64,000 bases of DNA from Paraclostridium ghonii (GTDB taxonomy: Bacteria > Bacillota > Clostridia > Peptostreptococcales > Peptostreptococcaceae): assembly GCF_030815085.1 (NCBI RefSeq), contig NZ_JAUSWG010000009.1. The stretch is one strand, 5' to 3'. Of this stretch, positions 1-8,382 are shown in pieces (positions within the stretch are counted from its first letter, which is position 1; each line of letters begins with the position of its first letter). The translations under genes were made by a program, and so were the position numbers. The notes under the pieces were generated by a model, which did no database searches, was not told the origin of the DNA, and saw nothing but the letters and a program-made list of their open reading frames with translations.

Positions 1-421
1 CACAAATCCAAAGAGTACCTAACCCAAAATTCTGCGCTCCTAAAATCATGTTTTGTACAGCAGCACCTATTGATTGAGTATCTGTAAGTAATCTATTGTG
101 ATTATAGTCTTCTTCAATATTAGAAAATGCATTAAATACTAAAACTACTGCGGATGCTTCATTGATTGAATTGGTGCTTAAATCTAGACTTCCAATAGAT
201 TTATTTTGCTTCTTATGTAGATTTGATGCATTTTTCATAATACATACTAACTCATCTTTCTTACTATTTTGAAGAACGGCAAATCTCCATGGTTGTCGAT
301 TTTTACCTGAAGGTGATTTAGTTGCTAATTCTAGCAATCTTTCTATTGTTTCTTTTGGTACTATTTTATTTTGAAACTGCCTTATACTTCTTCTTTCTTC
401 TATAGCCTTTATTGTATCCAT
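1..421 (-). CDS. Nitroreductase family protein (N-terminal part; gene runs off the window)
   Basis: Reading the minus strand from the ATG at 421 gives about 140 residues beginning MDTIKAIEERRSIRQF, with SPSGKNRQPWRF about 40 residues in. The ERRSIR-x-F start and the SGxNxQPW segment are FMN-contacting signatures of the nitroreductase family, which reduce nitro compounds, quinones or flavins with NAD(P)H. A strong ribosome-binding site (AGGAGGG) lies a few bases upstream. The C-terminal third is outside the window, so the subfamily and substrate cannot be set. The next gene on this strand is more than 220 bases upstream, so it is probably transcribed alone. Confidence 0.85.
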   Translation of the reverse strand, partial: MDTIKAIEERRSIRQFQNKIVPKETIERLLELATKSPSGKNRQPWRFAVLQNSKKDELVCIMKNASNLHKKQNKSIGSLDLSTNSINEASAVVLVFNAFSNIEEDYNHNRLLTDTQSIGAAVQNMILGAQNFGLGTLWIC

Positions 422-643
422 ACTAACCCTCCTACAAATTTATTCCTATTTATGACTTTTATCCGTTATATAAATTTACAATTGTTAATTTGCTTTATTA
501 TATAGGATATAATTTCAAAGTACAAATATCATAAATAGTTATATGTAGGTTTCCTTTATGAATATAAATACTTTAATGTTAATCAGGAATTAAATATGTA
601 ACACCTTTCTTAAACAGAGTCTTATGTTAAAATCTTCATATAA

Positions 644-1105
644 TTAATTTATAGATATATAAATATGAATTTCTTGATTTTGCATATCTTGTGTATTGTT
701 TTGATATTCTTCAAAATCACAAGAATATTTTCTGTCTAAATCCATTTCCCATAATTTCATCCAAAATTCTCCTACAGATTTTTTAACATCTCCATTTATT
801 ACAAATTTAGCATATTTCCCACTTGGTATTGTTTTACTTACTAAAGGCTCTTTAATTGCCACATACTTATCAACTTCACAGCAACAAAAGAAATTAAACG
901 GTTGAGTAAAATCCCCCTTGTAGTCTGTGTATAGTCCTATGCATTTATTATCTTTTCTATTTTTTATATTTTGCCAATGTCCTCTCCCTAAAAATTCTTC
1001 CCATAGCATACCTATATCTTTCATTGATTTATTATTGCTATTGGTAGTTTCCTTTACTAAACCTACTACTTGCTTTTCTTTTAAATTAACTATTTCATAA
1101 TTCAT
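644..1105 (-). CDS. GyrI-like / effector-binding domain protein
   Basis: A protein of about 153 residues beginning MNYEIVNLKEKQVVGLV. The opening beta strand, the IGMLWEEFLGRG helix, the GLYTDYKGDF strand and the late PSGKYAKFVINGD strand match the GyrI-like/AraC effector-binding fold, which binds small hydrophobic ligands. No DNA-binding domain is attached. I chose the internal ATG at 1105 because GGAGGATT precedes it; an earlier in-frame ATG would add 18 residues with no ribosome-binding site. The WYL regulator lies 116 bases upstream on the same strand. GyrI-like genes often sit beside WYL regulators, so the pair may sense one ligand; this is inference. Confidence 0.75.
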   Translation of the reverse strand: MNYEIVNLKEKQVVGLVKETTNSNNKSMKDIGMLWEEFLGRGHWQNIKNRKDNKCIGLYTDYKGDFTQPFNFFCCCEVDKYVAIKEPLVSKTIPSGKYAKFVINGDVKKSVGEFWMKLWEMDLDRKYSCDFEEYQNNTQDMQNQEIHIYISIN

Positions 1106-1221
1106 AAATAATCCTCCTAATATACTTTTTCTTAAAGTATAGCTAATGTAATATGACATAAGTGTGTCATATTTAAAATATTAATTAAGATATTTATGAT
1201 TTATTTACTTTCATCTATAAC

Positions 1222-2139
1222 CTATAATTTCGATTTATAAAGCTTTATAGTCTCTTTCATTTTATGTAGTATAATATCTCTGATATATTTAGGTTCTATA
1301 ACTTCTACACTATTTCCAAAAGAAAGAATATATCCATACAACCATTCATTTTCTGGAAAATCTATATTTACTTCATATGTACCATCTTGATTATCAATTA
1401 TCTTATCTTGGTCAAAATCATCAAATATTCTATATAAAACATCTTTACTAAATTTTAATTTTAGATTAACCATATTTTTTACCAGTTGCTTTGATGGTGT
1501 TGTATTTATATCTTTGATATTTCTTCTGATAAAACTTTCATTTTTTACAACTAAGTCCTTTATTCTAGTTATTCTAAAGGTTCTCGTTTCTCCTTTTAAT
1601 CTACAAAATCCATATAAGTACCAAGTTTGACCCTTATAAACAAGTTTCATAGGTTCAATGGTTCTTTTTGAACGATTTTCACAACTATTTACATAGCTAA
1701 ACTCTATTAATTTATTATTTAATATTGCAACTTTTATTTGATTAAACTTATCCTTTTCATTGAAATCACTTCCCCATCTAGAAAAGTCTATATCTATCCA
1801 ATTTGATAATTCTTCTTTGTTTAACATGAAACTAATTTTATTTGTAACTGAATCAATTTCAGGATAGCTTGTTGCTTCTAGAGTTTTTAAAGCGACTATT
1901 AAGCTTTGTTTGTCTTTATCCGATAATATAGTTTTGTTTACGGAGTATTCTTCTAGTAATGATATTCCCCCATTTTTACCTTTAGTCATATACACAGGTA
2001 TCCCCGATAAAGATAATTCCTCAATATCTCTATATATAGTTCTTGTAGATACTTTAAATTTATCTGCTAATTCTTTAGCTGTTACAGTATTTTTATTTAA
2101 AAGTGTTAATATTATCTCTGTTAATCTATTTATTTTCAT
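1222..2139 (-). CDS. YafY-type transcriptional regulator with HTH and WYL domains
   Basis: A 305-aa protein. Residues 1-60 form a helix-turn-helix domain of the HTH_11 type (TAKELADKFKVSTRTIYRDI). A central region leads to a WYL domain near residues 145-215, with the family motif in QTWYLYGFCRLK and the arginine-rich strand TRTFRITRIKDL. A WCX-like C-terminal extension completes the protein. WYL domains are thought to sense nucleotides or nucleic acid in several bacterial regulators. The likely target is the GyrI-like gene just downstream. The ligand cannot be read from sequence. Confidence 0.85.
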   Translation of the reverse strand: MKINRLTEIILTLLNKNTVTAKELADKFKVSTRTIYRDIEELSLSGIPVYMTKGKNGGISLLEEYSVNKTILSDKDKQSLIVALKTLEATSYPEIDSVTNKISFMLNKEELSNWIDIDFSRWGSDFNEKDKFNQIKVAILNNKLIEFSYVNSCENRSKRTIEPMKLVYKGQTWYLYGFCRLKGETRTFRITRIKDLVVKNESFIRRNIKDINTTPSKQLVKNMVNLKLKFSKDVLYRIFDDFDQDKIIDNQDGTYEVNIDFPENEWLYGYILSFGNSVEVIEPKYIRDIILHKMKETIKLYKSKL

Positions 2140-2259
2140 AATTCTCCCTAAATCTATATATTTTATCTAAATCAAATCTTAACCTAAATTATACTATTAA
2201 TATTTGATTTCATATACTCCCCCGTCCTGAATTATGAATGAGTTTAACTAAACTACAAA

Positions 2260-2293
2260 GAAAAAAAGCACTCATCCCAAAAAGATTAGTACT
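2260..2293 (-). terminator. Rho-independent terminator after the flavodoxin fragment
   Basis: On the minus strand AGTACT and AGTGCT can pair (one G-U pair), with an inner ATC/GAT pairing, followed by eight T. It lies about 40 bases downstream of the stop codon of the truncated flavodoxin gene. Its sequence loosely resembles the antisense terminator of the toxin locus near 15.27 kb. Confidence 0.65.
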
Positions 2294-2331
2294 TATTATT
2301 ATTTATATTATCGTGTAATTTTTATCTAATA

Positions 2332-2571
2332 TTAGAAGTCTTTTTTACCTGAACCTAAAGCCTTCCTTTTATCTATAAACTCTAATATTTTATTATGAAA
2401 TTTGCCCACATAAATGCCTGATGCTAGGCCAATCACATCATATTCATCTAATTTTCTTCTGTCCACTTCTTGAACTTGAATTAAATCAACATCTATCTCT
2501 TGTTTAACTGCCTCTAAAACCTTTTTAGTATTTCCATGGTGAACAGAACTATAAACTATTGCTATTTTCAT
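2332..2571 (-). pseudogene. Truncated flavodoxin (N-terminal half only)
   Basis: This 79-residue ORF starts MKIAIVYSSVHHGNTKKV, the phosphate-binding loop of flavodoxins (normally T/S-x-T/H-G-N-T-x), and continues through DEYDVIGLASGIYVGKFHNKIL, the second FMN-binding loop. It stops after about half the usual 140-170 residues, lacking the remaining alpha/beta units. It has a good ribosome-binding site but no downstream sequence that continues the fold before the terminator. I read it as a decayed gene; a functional half-flavodoxin is unlikely. It follows the TetR regulator gene on the same strand and may once have belonged to that redox operon. Confidence 0.7.
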
Positions 2572-2622
2572 ATGATCTCCCCCCTTATATTTTTTGTCGT
2601 AAAATACGATGTTATACTACTA

Positions 2623-3207
2623 TCATCTAAGATTTAGCTTGTTCTCTAGAATTGTTTCTGTTAACTTACACCAATCTCCTTTATAATGAAACCCTTTCAT
2701 ATTTGCCATAGAAGATAGCCCTTGTACCATTGCCCACATTGCAACAAGGTTGTCGCGTTGTTGAATCTTAGGAATTTTCAACTTTTCCATACATGCTATT
2801 GAAACATCCCTAAAAATACAAAAGGCTTTATAGTCTCCTATAAAATCATCTTCATTTAACTCAATACAATAATCTTCATTATCATAAATAAATGAAAAAT
2901 AATGTGGATTGTCTGCAAAAAATTTCACATATGCTTTACCCATATCTATAGTAGGATATTCACCTTCTGAAGATTCAGCTGCATCTAAAATCACCTTTGC
3001 AAAACGCGCACTAACATAGCTCTTCATACTATCAAGTAATTCCTCTTTATTAGAAAAGTGATTGTAGCATGCAGTTGCTGATACACCTGCCAGCTTTGCT
3101 ACTTTTCTTAAAGAAAAATTACTGATTCCTTCTTCATTAATAAGTGATATACCCTTTTCAATTAATTCGTTATGTAAATTACCATGATGGTAAGGCTTCT
3201 CCTGCAT
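2623..3207 (-). CDS. TetR family transcriptional regulator
   Basis: A 194-aa protein. Residues 10-55 form the TetR DNA-binding domain, with the recognition segment FSLRKVAKLAGVSATACYNHF followed by the usual KEEL helix. The C-terminal part resembles the WHG-type ligand domain of TetR proteins. Two reductase genes lie immediately upstream on the same strand and overlap each other, so the three probably form one operon. Palindromes at 4501-4545, in front of the first reductase gene, are a plausible operator for autoregulation. The inducer is unknown; a redox-active or aromatic compound fits the reductases it accompanies. Confidence 0.85.
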   Translation of the reverse strand: MQEKPYHHGNLHNELIEKGISLINEEGISNFSLRKVAKLAGVSATACYNHFSNKEELLDSMKSYVSARFAKVILDAAESSEGEYPTIDMGKAYVKFFADNPHYFSFIYDNEDYCIELNEDDFIGDYKAFCIFRDVSIACMEKLKIPKIQQRDNLVAMWAMVQGLSSMANMKGFHYKGDWCKLTETILENKLNLR

Positions 3208-3276
3208 TTTGACCTCCTAAAATATTCTATATTTTTTCGCATTTATCATATTGCGTTTCATCTTAAAGATTTACTA

Positions 3277-3936
3277 TTAACTTTGATTATAAATAATTCT
3301 TTTTCTCATTTGCCTTTTAGATACCCCATTTTTCTTTGCATTCCCATCCCACTGGTGATGATGTGCTATAAACTTAAATAGGAATACTTGAAAATTTGGA
3401 CATGTATAAATATTTTCTCCACAAGTCTGATTTTTAATATTTGATACTAATGATTCTATAGCTTTTCCATAACTCGTAAGTGGGCCCTTATTAACTGGCA
3501 TTTTTTCCTTACAAAGCTGCCCTATCATTTCGCCTGCCCCTATACCTATTCCTTGTCCCCAGCAAATTCCTGAACGTAAGCAGAAATTCTCAACCATTTG
3601 AAGTGCGTATTCATTTTGATCTCCTTCATAAAAACCATTATTGGCAACAACATAAACAACAGTCTTTTTATGTTCTTGTGCTTGATATGCTTTTTCAAGA
3701 ATAATCATTTGCTCTAACAAATGAGAAGGAATGCCATCAATATATAAAGGAAATGCTATAATGAGTACGTCGCTTAAAACAATCTCCCTTACTTCGTCTT
3801 TACTTAATAATTTTTTGTTAATTGTATATCTTTTTATTATATTTTCCTTATCTAATCTTTCTTCAATAACTGATAAGTTTATTTCAGAATTACTGTCACT
3901 TACTTTAGGGCTTCCATTTAATGTTGAAATCACCAT
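3277..3936 (-). CDS. NAD(P)H-dependent FMN reductase-like flavoprotein
   Basis: A 219-aa protein beginning MVISTLNGSPKVSDSNSE, the GSP-containing phosphate loop of the flavodoxin-like NADPH-dependent FMN reductase fold. The strands VLIIAFPLYIDGIPSHL and VVYVVANNGFYEGDQNE supply the second and third flavin loops. It would bind FMN and pass electrons from NAD(P)H to quinones or similar acceptors in the cytoplasm. Its first codons overlap the end of the upstream reductase gene by 7 bases, which suggests translational coupling, and the TetR gene follows. Substrate not determinable. Confidence 0.8.
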   Translation of the reverse strand: MVISTLNGSPKVSDSNSEINLSVIEERLDKENIIKRYTINKKLLSKDEVREIVLSDVLIIAFPLYIDGIPSHLLEQMIILEKAYQAQEHKKTVVYVVANNGFYEGDQNEYALQMVENFCLRSGICWGQGIGIGAGEMIGQLCKEKMPVNKGPLTSYGKAIESLVSNIKNQTCGENIYTCPNFQVFLFKFIAHHHQWDGNAKKNGVSKRQMRKRIIYNQS

Positions 3937-4442
3937 GTTTGTATCCCCCCTAATTCTTCAATATTATTTAAAAATACAATCTTTTCTTTAGATGTTCCAA
4001 AATTAATACCTGTTGCCTTTACTCTACCTTTTGCTGTATGTTTCTCCTTTTTAGTTAAATCATCTCCATAAAAATATACCGTAAATTTAGGATTATTTTC
4101 ATATCTTAATACATGGTGCATTTTTCCCTCTCTCTTACAAAAATAAGGATGACAAATTGAAAGTGATCTATCAATCAAACTCTTTACATATGGACTAAAC
4201 TCTCCATAAATACATTCACTAACAATAATAAATTCAGTACAGTTTCCCAAAAACTCTCCCATCCTGTTGTAATTGTCATTAATGACACACTCCCCAGGTT
4301 TCTTTACCCAACACCCAAAGCATCCTATACACTTATTTGGTGATTTATCCTTTTCTGTCATTACAATCATGTCATTGGTTATCTTTTTTCCACAAAATTT
4401 CATTATATTCTCTTGTGTTAGATCATGTAATAAAACTTTCAT
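3930..4442 (-). CDS. Flavodoxin-like reductase with a cysteine cluster
   Basis: A 170-aa protein of the flavodoxin/NADPH-dependent FMN reductase type. The region KCIGCFGCWVKKPGEC, near residues 37-52, is the cysteine-rich insert common in clostridial proteins of this family (usually written CxGCxxCW). The strand TEFIIVSECIYGEFSPYVK contains the second flavin loop. It lacks the usual N-terminal GSPR loop, beginning MKVLLHDLT instead, so it may use another element for FMN phosphate or act only with its partner. It is the first gene of the reductase-reductase-TetR operon. A heteromeric pair with the downstream reductase is a reasonable inference. Confidence 0.75.
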   Translation of the reverse strand: MKVLLHDLTQENIMKFCGKKITNDMIVMTEKDKSPNKCIGCFGCWVKKPGECVINDNYNRMGEFLGNCTEFIIVSECIYGEFSPYVKSLIDRSLSICHPYFCKREGKMHHVLRYENNPKFTVYFYGDDLTKKEKHTAKGRVKATGINFGTSKEKIVFLNNIEELGGIQTW

Positions 4443-4500
4443 ACCCTCACCTCAAACTCTCATGTATTTTAATAACTTTCTTTATTAATGATGGTAGTAC

Positions 4501-4545
4501 TAATATTAACACACGTCAACATTAATATTAACACTTGTTAATATT
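4501..4545. promoter_or_regulatory. Overlapping palindromes, likely TetR operator and promoter of the reductase operon
   Basis: 4524-4545 reads AATATTAACA-CT-TGTTAATATT, a perfect 10-base palindrome around two bases. A second inverted repeat, TAATATTAA...TTAATATTA, covers 4501-4530. On the minus strand they overlap a TTGACG hexamer, 17 bases upstream of TACCAT, about 60-80 bases before the start of the first reductase gene. A repressor bound here would cover the -35 region. Confidence 0.55.
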
Positions 4546-4614
4546 TTCATATAAATTTATATAAAATAAACAATCATTTTTTTATTCTAAAAACATATCC
4601 CTACATTAAGATTC

Positions 4615-4914
4615 CTACTGCTTCTCAAATTTTTTACTTAGAAAACTTAATGTCAACAAATTTGATCCTAGTGTCAATACCCCTAAAATAAAAATATTTT
4701 CTCCTAAACTATAAAATTTAACCAAGTGCAACGTAATCCCAATTGCTATTAAACCTACCCCTATATAACTTCCAGCAGTAGATTTTTTTATTTTAACTTC
4801 TATTGGTTCATTTAATATATGACGACTTCTTTTTCTAGCATTTTTAGAAATCCTCTTAGATAAATCAATAGCTTTTCTCCTACTTTCTAAAACTTTATCA
4901 TTTATTAATCTCAT
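4615..4914 (-). CDS. Small membrane protein, unknown function
   Basis: A 99-aa protein I do not recognise. The first 48 residues are basic and helical (KAIDLSKRISKNARKRSRH). Two hydrophobic stretches follow, roughly residues 50-67 (GSYIGVGLIAIGITLHLV) and 73-92, separated by a short loop, so a two-pass membrane protein is predicted. A GGGGGATTG ribosome-binding site precedes the ATG. It is preceded by a long inverted repeat (4950-4996) and is not clearly co-transcribed with either neighbour. Confidence 0.5.
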   Translation of the reverse strand: MRLINDKVLESRRKAIDLSKRISKNARKRSRHILNEPIEVKIKKSTAGSYIGVGLIAIGITLHLVKFYSLGENIFILGVLTLGSNLLTLSFLSKKFEKQ

Positions 4915-4949
4915 TTATATCAATCCCCCTAATTTTATTTTTTAATCTT

Positions 4950-4996
4950 TAGGAAATTATATTTAAACCTGACCTATGGATAAATATAATTTCCTA
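4950..4996. repeat. 16-bp perfect inverted repeat with 15-nt loop
   Basis: AGGAAATTATATTTA at 4951-4965 is the exact reverse complement of 4981-4995, with one further T-A pair outside. No T-run follows on either strand, so it is not a typical intrinsic terminator. It lies between the MFS gene stop (5086) and the small membrane gene start (4914), next to an oddly GC-richer non-coding stretch at 4998-5085. Confidence 0.7.
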
Positions 4997-5085
4997 TCTA
5001 TAAGCTTGAGCACTGGACTTGTTTCTTAATGTCATCGGAGAATAAAGCAATTATCAGGCATCGTAGCTCAAAGTGGTTCGTAGAC

Positions 5086-6372
5086 TTAGTCGCTCAATGG
5101 AATCGAATTTTTTATATCATTATCTATCATATTTTTAAAAATTTTTTTAGACATAAGTGCTATTACACCAGAAACTAAAGCAGCTACAAATATTATTATA
5201 TATGTATCATTTTTAAGTACCTCAAATAAATATCCATATATAATTTGCCCAACAGGTGTTGAGCACATTGTCATAGCCAAACAAAATGAAATAACTTTTC
5301 CAGTAAGATGACTTGGAGTTTCACTTTGAATAAAAGTTAAAATTTGAATACTAAATAAAGTACATACTGCCATTATTATAAAGCAACAAACTGTAACAAC
5401 AACATAGGAAATCATAGGAGTTACATTAAACATAAGCACAATGCCTATTGGAATTAGCCCTAATATAGCAAATAATAAGATTCTATCACTATGATAAATC
5501 TTAATTTTATTTGCCAAAACACCTGTCATAATTCCACCACATAATCCTCCCAGAGCTAGCATACCTTGAGTTATACCATATGCTTGACTAGACATTTTTA
5601 ATATCTGGGTAATAATAACTGGAATTCCAATCATAATCAAAGAGCTTAAAATTAAATTAAAACAAGATATTATACCAATAGTTTTAAAAAGCACTGGTTT
5701 ATCTTTAAATATAAAATTTAAACTAGTTATAAAGTCATCTTTTACAATAGAAAAAACTCTAGATTTTGTACCTTGCTTTTTATAAGGTATTTTTATAAAT
5801 ATTTCCATAATAGCAGATGCAAAAAAGCATATTATACTCGCCATTAAAATAGGTATCAATCCATAAAACCCATATAAAATACCCCCAATTACAGGTCCTA
5901 ATAATCCTGAAAGTGAGCTAACTTGATTTATAACTGCATTTGCCGGTAATAAATTATTTATATCTACTAAAAGTGGTATACTTGCTTGAACAGTTGGTTG
6001 ATATGCACCTTGTATTCCATATAAAGCCATCAATGTGACTATTAGCGTAAATACTAAGTTGAATTCGCCTATAGAAAGTGAAAAAACTGTGACTAATACT
6101 GCAGTTATAAAATCTAAAATTACCATAACATTTCTTTTATTAGCTCTATCTGCAATAATTCCACCAAAGGGAGTTACTGTAATCATAGGAATCAAAGAAC
6201 AGGCAGACACAGCTCCAAATAAAGCTGCAGAGTTTGTAGTGTCTAAAAGATAAAGTGGTAATGCAAACCTTAAAATTGAATTTCCAAATAGGGAAATTAT
6301 CTGACCTATTACCATAAGGGTAAAGTTTCGATTAAAAAGTTTTGTTTTATTATTCAATTGAAAAACCTCCAT
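5086..6372 (-). CDS. MFS transporter (probable drug efflux)
   Basis: A 428-aa protein with about twelve hydrophobic segments and a central cytoplasmic loop near residues 195-215 (KIPYKKQGTKSRVF). The motif GGIIADRANKRNVM, near residue 75, is the MFS loop 2-3 signature G-x-x-x-D-R-x-x-R, placing it with the macrolide-efflux/EntS-like proton antiporters. It would export a small hydrophobic compound across the cytoplasmic membrane. The TetR gene lies just upstream on the same strand, and an operator like that of the TetR gene sits about 15-60 bases ahead of the MFS start. Substrate unknown. Confidence 0.85.
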   Translation of the reverse strand: MEVFQLNNKTKLFNRNFTLMVIGQIISLFGNSILRFALPLYLLDTTNSAALFGAVSACSLIPMITVTPFGGIIADRANKRNVMVILDFITAVLVTVFSLSIGEFNLVFTLIVTLMALYGIQGAYQPTVQASIPLLVDINNLLPANAVINQVSSLSGLLGPVIGGILYGFYGLIPILMASIICFFASAIMEIFIKIPYKKQGTKSRVFSIVKDDFITSLNFIFKDKPVLFKTIGIISCFNLILSSLIMIGIPVIITQILKMSSQAYGITQGMLALGGLCGGIMTGVLANKIKIYHSDRILLFAILGLIPIGIVLMFNVTPMISYVVVTVCCFIIMAVCTLFSIQILTFIQSETPSHLTGKVISFCLAMTMCSTPVGQIIYGYLFEVLKNDTYIIIFVAALVSGVIALMSKKIFKNMIDNDIKNSIPLSD

Positions 6373-6385
6373 GTATTGGAATTAT

Positions 6386-6432
6386 ATTTTTAAATTATAC
6401 ATACATTCGTTTGGTATGTATAATTTAAAAAT
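6386..6432. promoter_or_regulatory. TetR operator upstream of the MFS gene
   Basis: A 19-bp perfect inverted repeat around ATTCGTTTG, with core TACATAC-ATTCGTTTG-GTATGTA. The same core occurs at 7129-7153 ahead of the TetR gene itself. Shared sites at both promoters indicate that the TetR protein represses its own gene and the MFS pump. Confidence 0.75.
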
Positions 6433-6435
6433 TAA

Positions 6436-6453
6436 ACTGCCACTTTTGGCAGT
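6436..6453 (-). terminator. Terminator of the TetR gene
   Basis: ACTGCC and GGCAGT form a short stem just downstream of the TetR stop codon. On the minus strand it is followed by TTTAATTTTT. The T-rich run on the plus side makes it potentially bidirectional. Confidence 0.55.
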
Positions 6454-6459
6454 ATTTTT

Positions 6460-7116
6460 TTACTTTTCTTCATTTTCTATAATAATTCTATATTTTTCTA
6501 ATACTTCAAAAACTTCATCATCTAATACAGGAATTCCTAAATCAAATGTTAACTTCCTAAAGAACATAAACTTATTATTAAATTCTTCTTTTGTAAAATG
6601 GAATATAGCTGGGTTTATCCAAATATTCATTAAAATCATGAATATCTCTGCAACCTCTTTTGGATTATCACTTACTATAGATCCATCTTTTATACCTTCT
6701 TTAATTATAGGCTCCACAAGATGATGTGCAATATTATCTATCGTATTATAAAGTTGTTGAGTTAAAAATCTAGGATTTTTCATTAAGTTGGGTGCTGCAG
6801 TAGCTAATTTCTCTTGTGCAGAACTTTTTAAAGAAGTGAGTATAATTTTATTTAACTTCTCTAACCCTGTATAAGAAGTTGATTCTTTTATTTTTAAAAG
6901 TTGACTATCCAACGAATCATAAAGTCTATGAATAACGGCTTCTATTATTTCTTCTTTGGACTTGAAATGGTGATAAATAGCTCCTTTGCTTAAATCTCCT
7001 AAAGCATCTACTATATCCTGAATAGTAGTGTTATCATATCCTTTTTCTAAAAATAAATCCATTGATGCATCTAGAATACGGTTTATAGTAATTTCAGGAT
7101 TTTTATTTCTTGCCAT
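6460..7116 (-). CDS. TetR family repressor of the adjacent MFS pump
   Basis: About 218 residues. The N-terminal 50 residues are a typical TetR DNA-binding domain (TTIQDIVDALGDLSKGAIYHHF, then KEEIIEAV). The remaining helical C-terminal domain would bind the inducer. Two ATGs lie two codons apart; I prefer the second (7116), which is 7 bases from GGAG, while the first is only one base away. Its promoter contains the operator seen again before the MFS gene, so this is very likely a local autoregulated repressor-efflux pair. Confidence 0.9.
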   Translation of the reverse strand: MARNKNPEITINRILDASMDLFLEKGYDNTTIQDIVDALGDLSKGAIYHHFKSKEEIIEAVIHRLYDSLDSQLLKIKESTSYTGLEKLNKIILTSLKSSAQEKLATAAPNLMKNPRFLTQQLYNTIDNIAHHLVEPIIKEGIKDGSIVSDNPKEVAEIFMILMNIWINPAIFHFTKEEFNNKFMFFRKLTFDLGIPVLDDEVFEVLEKYRIIIENEEK

Positions 7117-7128
7117 TTTCATTCTCCT

Positions 7129-7153
7129 TTACATACTTTCGTTCGGTATGTAA
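7129..7153. promoter_or_regulatory. TetR operator at its own promoter
   Basis: TTACATAC-TTTCGTTCG-GTATGTAA is an 8-bp inverted repeat around a 9-base centre, sharing the arms and the TTCGTT centre with the site at 6386-6432. It lies directly upstream of the TetR ribosome-binding site, as expected for autorepression. Confidence 0.7.
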
Positions 7154-7202
7154 TAATCATATCACCCAATTTTTACCAAGTCAACAAAAACTTAAAATAA
7201 AA

Positions 7203-7245
7203 CCCGTATCACGTTCTTATGATACGGTTCATCATTATTTTTTCT
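7203..7245 (-). other. rlmH 3'-end-like sequence: candidate att site A1
   Basis: 7216-7245 matches the end of rlmH (15473-15502) at 26 of 30 bases, in the same orientation. On the minus strand it could encode R-K-N-N-D-E-P-Y-H-K, against R-I-N-N-N-E-P-Y-H-K at the real RlmH terminus. The adjacent inverted repeat CCGTATCA...TGATACGG (7204-7227) resembles the inverted repeats at SCC element ends in staphylococci. It could also serve as the terminator of the kinase gene that ends at 7255. No full rlmH copy is present here. Confidence 0.6.
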
Positions 7246-7254
7246 AGTATCTAT

Positions 7255-8247
7255 TTACATATCAAACTCAATCTTATTGTAATATAATCTATTAACTATA
7301 TTATATCTCATATTACTTAAATACTCTTTTTGAAACTCACTAAGCTCATTATCATCCCATAATTTAAGGAAAAACTTATATGAACAGATCCTTCTGTATT
7401 CCAGAAATAATGGTATTTTCTTTAGCCACTCTTTACTAATATAGTTTTCTGATAAATATCCTTTAATGAAATTTTCTATAAACTTAATTTCAAAACTTTC
7501 ACGTTCATTTTTATTAGTTACAGAAATTGTTTGTAATGAGTGATAGATAGCAATTGCTATATCACAAATATACCAACTATATAAACAATCATCAAAATCA
7601 AAAACAGTTATTTTATCGTTATAAATAAAAAAATTATATTGATGAAAGTCATTATGTATAATCCCGTAGGAATTTTTATCCTTAGGTAATTCATCTATTT
7701 CATTCACTATTTTAGTCCATATTTCAGCTAATTCATAATCACTTTTGCTTAAGTCATAAGTTTCTTTAAAATAAATATCCTCATTCCATTGTTTTCTTTT
7801 CACTTCATGAGTTGGATATTTATAATCTTTTGTTACAAAATGGATTTTTCCCATAGTTTTACCCCATTGATAAAACAATTCCTCATTCCACTCATCTAAA
7901 TTATCTATTTGCGGATGATGTCCATTAGCTTTTGTAAAAAGTGAAATAAAATAATGCTCATTATTATAAACAATAACTTCTACTAATTTGTTATTTATAG
8001 ATGGAATAACCTCTGACACATTAATCCCTTTTATAAAAAGATAATTTAAATAATCAATTTCAGCTTCATACTGTGGCAAATACTCATAAGTTTGTTTTGA
8101 TATTCTTAAAATATACTGATTATTGTTATTTTCTATATCATAAATTAAATTAGTAGAATTACCTATTTCATTAGTTTTTATATCTGACGTGTTTATATCA
8201 AAAACATTAAGAGCTTTAAGTAAAATTAAATCATTATTTTTATCCAT
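7255..8247 (-). CDS. APH-family phosphotransferase (aminoglycoside kinase / homoserine kinase II-like)
   Basis: A 330-aa protein. The catalytic loop GIIHNDFHQYNFFIY, near residues 195-209, has the Brenner motif H-x-D-x-x-x-x-N, and ITVFDFDDC, about 10 residues on, is the metal-binding D-F-D motif of the APH fold. The N-lobe strand YILRISK carries the ATP-contacting lysine region. Such enzymes transfer a phosphate from ATP to a small-molecule hydroxyl; substrates range from aminoglycosides to choline and homoserine. The closest resistance families are not obvious, so I make no resistance claim. It lies alone between the rlmH-like site A1 and the decayed toxin locus. Confidence 0.8.
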   Translation of the reverse strand: MDKNNDLILLKALNVFDINTSDIKTNEIGNSTNLIYDIENNNNQYILRISKQTYEYLPQYEAEIDYLNYLFIKGINVSEVIPSINNKLVEVIVYNNEHYFISLFTKANGHHPQIDNLDEWNEELFYQWGKTMGKIHFVTKDYKYPTHEVKRKQWNEDIYFKETYDLSKSDYELAEIWTKIVNEIDELPKDKNSYGIIHNDFHQYNFFIYNDKITVFDFDDCLYSWYICDIAIAIYHSLQTISVTNKNERESFEIKFIENFIKGYLSENYISKEWLKKIPLFLEYRRICSYKFFLKLWDDNELSEFQKEYLSNMRYNIVNRLYYNKIEFDM

Positions 8248-8382
8248 ACCCCTCTCCCCCTAATTAAATACTCACTTACATTTTAATCTTATATATTAAC
8301 ATTCTGTTTTAAGAAAATCATATTTATATTCTACGTTATTTATTATACTGTCATTGGTGAATCCAATATATAAACTGTATAT

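Noticed and set aside
2240..2330. Third copy of the toxin-antitoxin relic
   Set aside because: The short AAGAAAAAAAGCACTCATCC match is explained by a terminator hairpin after the flavodoxin fragment. No toxin frame, antisense promoter or rlmH-like end is found at the expected distance.
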